This document shows positions 62,854 through 64,000 of a stretch of 64,000 nt of DNA, piece after piece. Every line of letters starts with the position of its first letter. The stretch's first letter is position 1. A program made the translations under genes and the position numbers. Below the pieces are notes generated by a model. The model saw only the letters and a program-made list of their open reading frames with translations, was not told where the DNA came from and ran no database searches. Source of the DNA: an uncultured Bacteroidales bacterium (GTDB lineage: Bacteria > Bacteroidota > Bacteroidia > Bacteroidales > ML635J-15); NCBI GenBank assembly GCA_937899245.1, contig CALDKB010000047.1:124001-188000 (forward strand). Reading direction: 5' to 3'.

Positions 62854-63555
62854 TTATATAATTTTTGCATTCGGATAATTCGCCGCAAAGTTTTTTGCAG
62901 TTCGCACCATTTCGGGGATTTTTCCAATCTCGCTGATGAAATCGTTGTAACTTACAGAAATATGCAATTCACGTTCGCCTGGAAGCACAATTGAAACTTC
63001 GCTCTTATGTTCCTGATGTTCGATTTGATATTCGACGCCAAGTTTTCCGAGCAGTCCTTCGAGCATTGCCTTGGCCGAAATCTGGTTGATTTTCAACTGC
63101 TTGATTCGCTTTAATGCTTCGACCTTCATTTCGGCATAATCGTCGGCAATCCATTTGTCTATTTGCTTTGGTAGCAGCACGATTGTTTCGGCTAGTTCGG
63201 CTGGCGAAGCTGTGATTCTGTGTTCTATTGACTTTTCTCCGTTAATTTCAAAGCGCAAATAGCCGTTTCCGATATAGTCGTGGCGGTAAATTTCAAATTT
63301 TATTTCGGGAAAGACGATGCAGATTATGTTTGGATTTGTGCTGTTTTGCGGGATTTTAATGCCTCGATTGCCAATTTCAATCAAGAATTCCGCCATTGGA
63401 AAATATTCGTCATCGCAAAACAACGAACCGATAATTTCGGAAACTTTATGCTGTATGAAATGAGTTTTTGCCTGCTTTTCATCTTTTTCGCCACAAAGTC
63501 TTGCGATTTCAAGGTCTTCGGCCAACAGTGTAATTATGTCGTTGCTTGTGGTCAT
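62854..63555 (-). CDS. protein of unrecognised family, tandem paralog B
   Basis: 233 residues from ATG 63555, which shares its A with the stop of paralog A (TAATG); an ATG at 63570 would overlap by 16 bases. Same layout as paralog C: N-terminal helices, strands around PNIICIVFPEIKFEIYRH, a helix (AELAETIVLLPKQIDKWIADDY), then LLGKLGVEYQIEH at 169-180, KSEVSIVLPGERELHISV and a last helix. The key block falls at the same residue numbers as in paralog C, so the proteins are co-linear over their full length despite low identity. Confidence 0.65.
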   Translation of the reverse strand: MTTSNDIITLLAEDLEIARLCGEKDEKQAKTHFIQHKVSEIIGSLFCDDEYFPMAEFLIEIGNRGIKIPQNSTNPNIICIVFPEIKFEIYRHDYIGNGYLRFEINGEKSIEHRITASPAELAETIVLLPKQIDKWIADDYAEMKVEALKRIKQLKINQISAKAMLEGLLGKLGVEYQIEHQEHKSEVSIVLPGERELHISVSYNDFISEIGKIPEMVRTAKNFAANYPNAKII

Positions 63556-64000
63556 TACGATATCATCCATTTTGTTTTTTTGTCAACGGCATTAATCTCC
63601 ACGCCATCAGGAATTTGCTTCAAATGCTCCAATGTGCTTTGGATTGTCGGAACAAGATCGCGGCATGTCTCCACAAATCGCCTGTGGCTGATTTCAATGC
63701 TTATCTGTCGATTGTCGGCTTTTACTATAAGTGTAGACTTTTGTTTCCCGTGTTCCAACGCATATTCAACACCGAGACCCTTTAATTTGGTGTGTACCAA
63801 TGTTTCAACCGACATTTTTTCAATGTCTTGGCGTTTCGACAACAAACTTGCCTCATGAGCAATTGCTTCCCATTCTTTGCACCATTTTCCAAACTGTTCG
63901 TCTATCCGAGCCATAATTCCGGCAATATCTTCGGGTTGCTTGTCGGTGATGTCGTATTCTTCGGGCTCGCCTTGTATTATCAGTTTTGTGTGTTGCCCGT
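63555..64000 (-). CDS. protein of unrecognised family, tandem paralog A (N-terminus beyond window)
   Basis: The frame is open through the right window edge, so the ATG at 63914 is internal; about 147 C-terminal residues are visible. Upstream of that ATG the frame reads sensible sequence (TKLIIQGEPEEYDITDKQPE) corresponding to the strand region of the paralogs. It carries the clearest version of the shared block: HTKLKGLGVEYALEH, STLIVKADNRQISIEISH, ETCRDLVPTIQSTLEHLKQIP. The last ~16 residues extend past the block. Function unknown. Confidence 0.65.
   Translation of the reverse strand, partial: GQHTKLIIQGEPEEYDITDKQPEDIAGIMARIDEQFGKWCKEWEAIAHEASLLSKRQDIEKMSVETLVHTKLKGLGVEYALEHGKQKSTLIVKADNRQISIEISHRRFVETCRDLVPTIQSTLEHLKQIPDGVEINAVDKKTKWMIS

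Noticed and set aside
1..64000. CRISPR array, prophage or transposon
   Set aside because: No evenly spaced direct repeats, phage structural genes or transposase/integrase sequences were seen on either strand.

Overview
The window looks like a piece of a Bacteroidales (Bacteroidota) chromosome from an anaerobic or microaerophilic host- or sediment-associated organism. Evidence read from the sequence: about twenty intergenic -7 boxes of the Bacteroidota form TAnnTTTG, mostly without Shine-Dalgarno sequences; lineage-typical families (DUF4783 next to nadC, DUF5683 next to parAB, a very large NtrY-like sensor kinase, GH92 mannosidase lipoprotein, DUF486); and a 2Fe superoxide reductase, typical of anaerobes. 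GC content is moderately low by eye. I see no transposase, integrase, phage gene or CRISPR array, so this reads as core chromosome with a few lineage-specific islands.

Layout, left to right. 0-5 kb (minus strand): fabG (cut by the window edge), pepT, a secreted START-domain protein, a class IV aminotransferase, MTA phosphorylase and a secreted acidic-tailed protein. 5-8.7 kb (minus): ugd, purC, an SRPBCC protein and pyrE. 8.7-12.5 kb (plus): Nudix hydrolase, a three-repeat FN3-like lipoprotein, rpiB, a voltage-gated-type K+ channel with a C-terminal zinc ribbon, and a YqiA-type esterase. 12.5-22.6 kb (minus): one compact run starting with capsule/EPS export genes (Wza-like, Wzc-like BY-kinase, WecA-like transferase), then a lytic transglycosylase, uvrA, recF, a lipocalin-like protein and a HAD phosphatase. 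22.7-27.3 kb: Ca2+/Na+ antiporter, polysaccharide flippase, YihY/BrkB, nadC and DUF4783. 27.4-34.9 kb (plus): rlmH, giant sensor kinase, GH92 lipoprotein, small lipoprotein. 34.9-45.5 kb (minus): galE, gpsA, M20 dipeptidase, then a likely seven-gene operon parA-parB-DUF5683-mltD-ddl-nitroreductase-outer membrane protein, and a DUF486 protein. 45.8-47.1 kb (plus): three tandem small secreted cysteine-rich paralogs. 47-58 kb: a GT39-like/TPR membrane protein, tRNA-Met(CAT), a START-like protein, topB, a TerB-ABCG fusion transporter, a CPA2 antiporter and folD. 58-64 kb: a VWA/MoxR pair, superoxide reductase, a secreted protein, and three co-linear paralogs of a family I do not recognise, the last cut by the right edge.

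How parts fit together. The Wza/Wzc/WecA/flippase/ugd/galE set points to capsule or exopolysaccharide synthesis and export. parAB, DUF5683, MltD and Ddl join chromosome segregation with peptidoglycan turnover. The most unusual items are the cysteine-rich secreted trio (45.85-47.12 kb), the unrecognised triplicated family at the right edge (62.1-64.0 kb), the TerB-ABCG fusion, the envelope-export operon running into uvrA-recF, and a three-hairpin intergenic segment near 5.1-5.2 kb.
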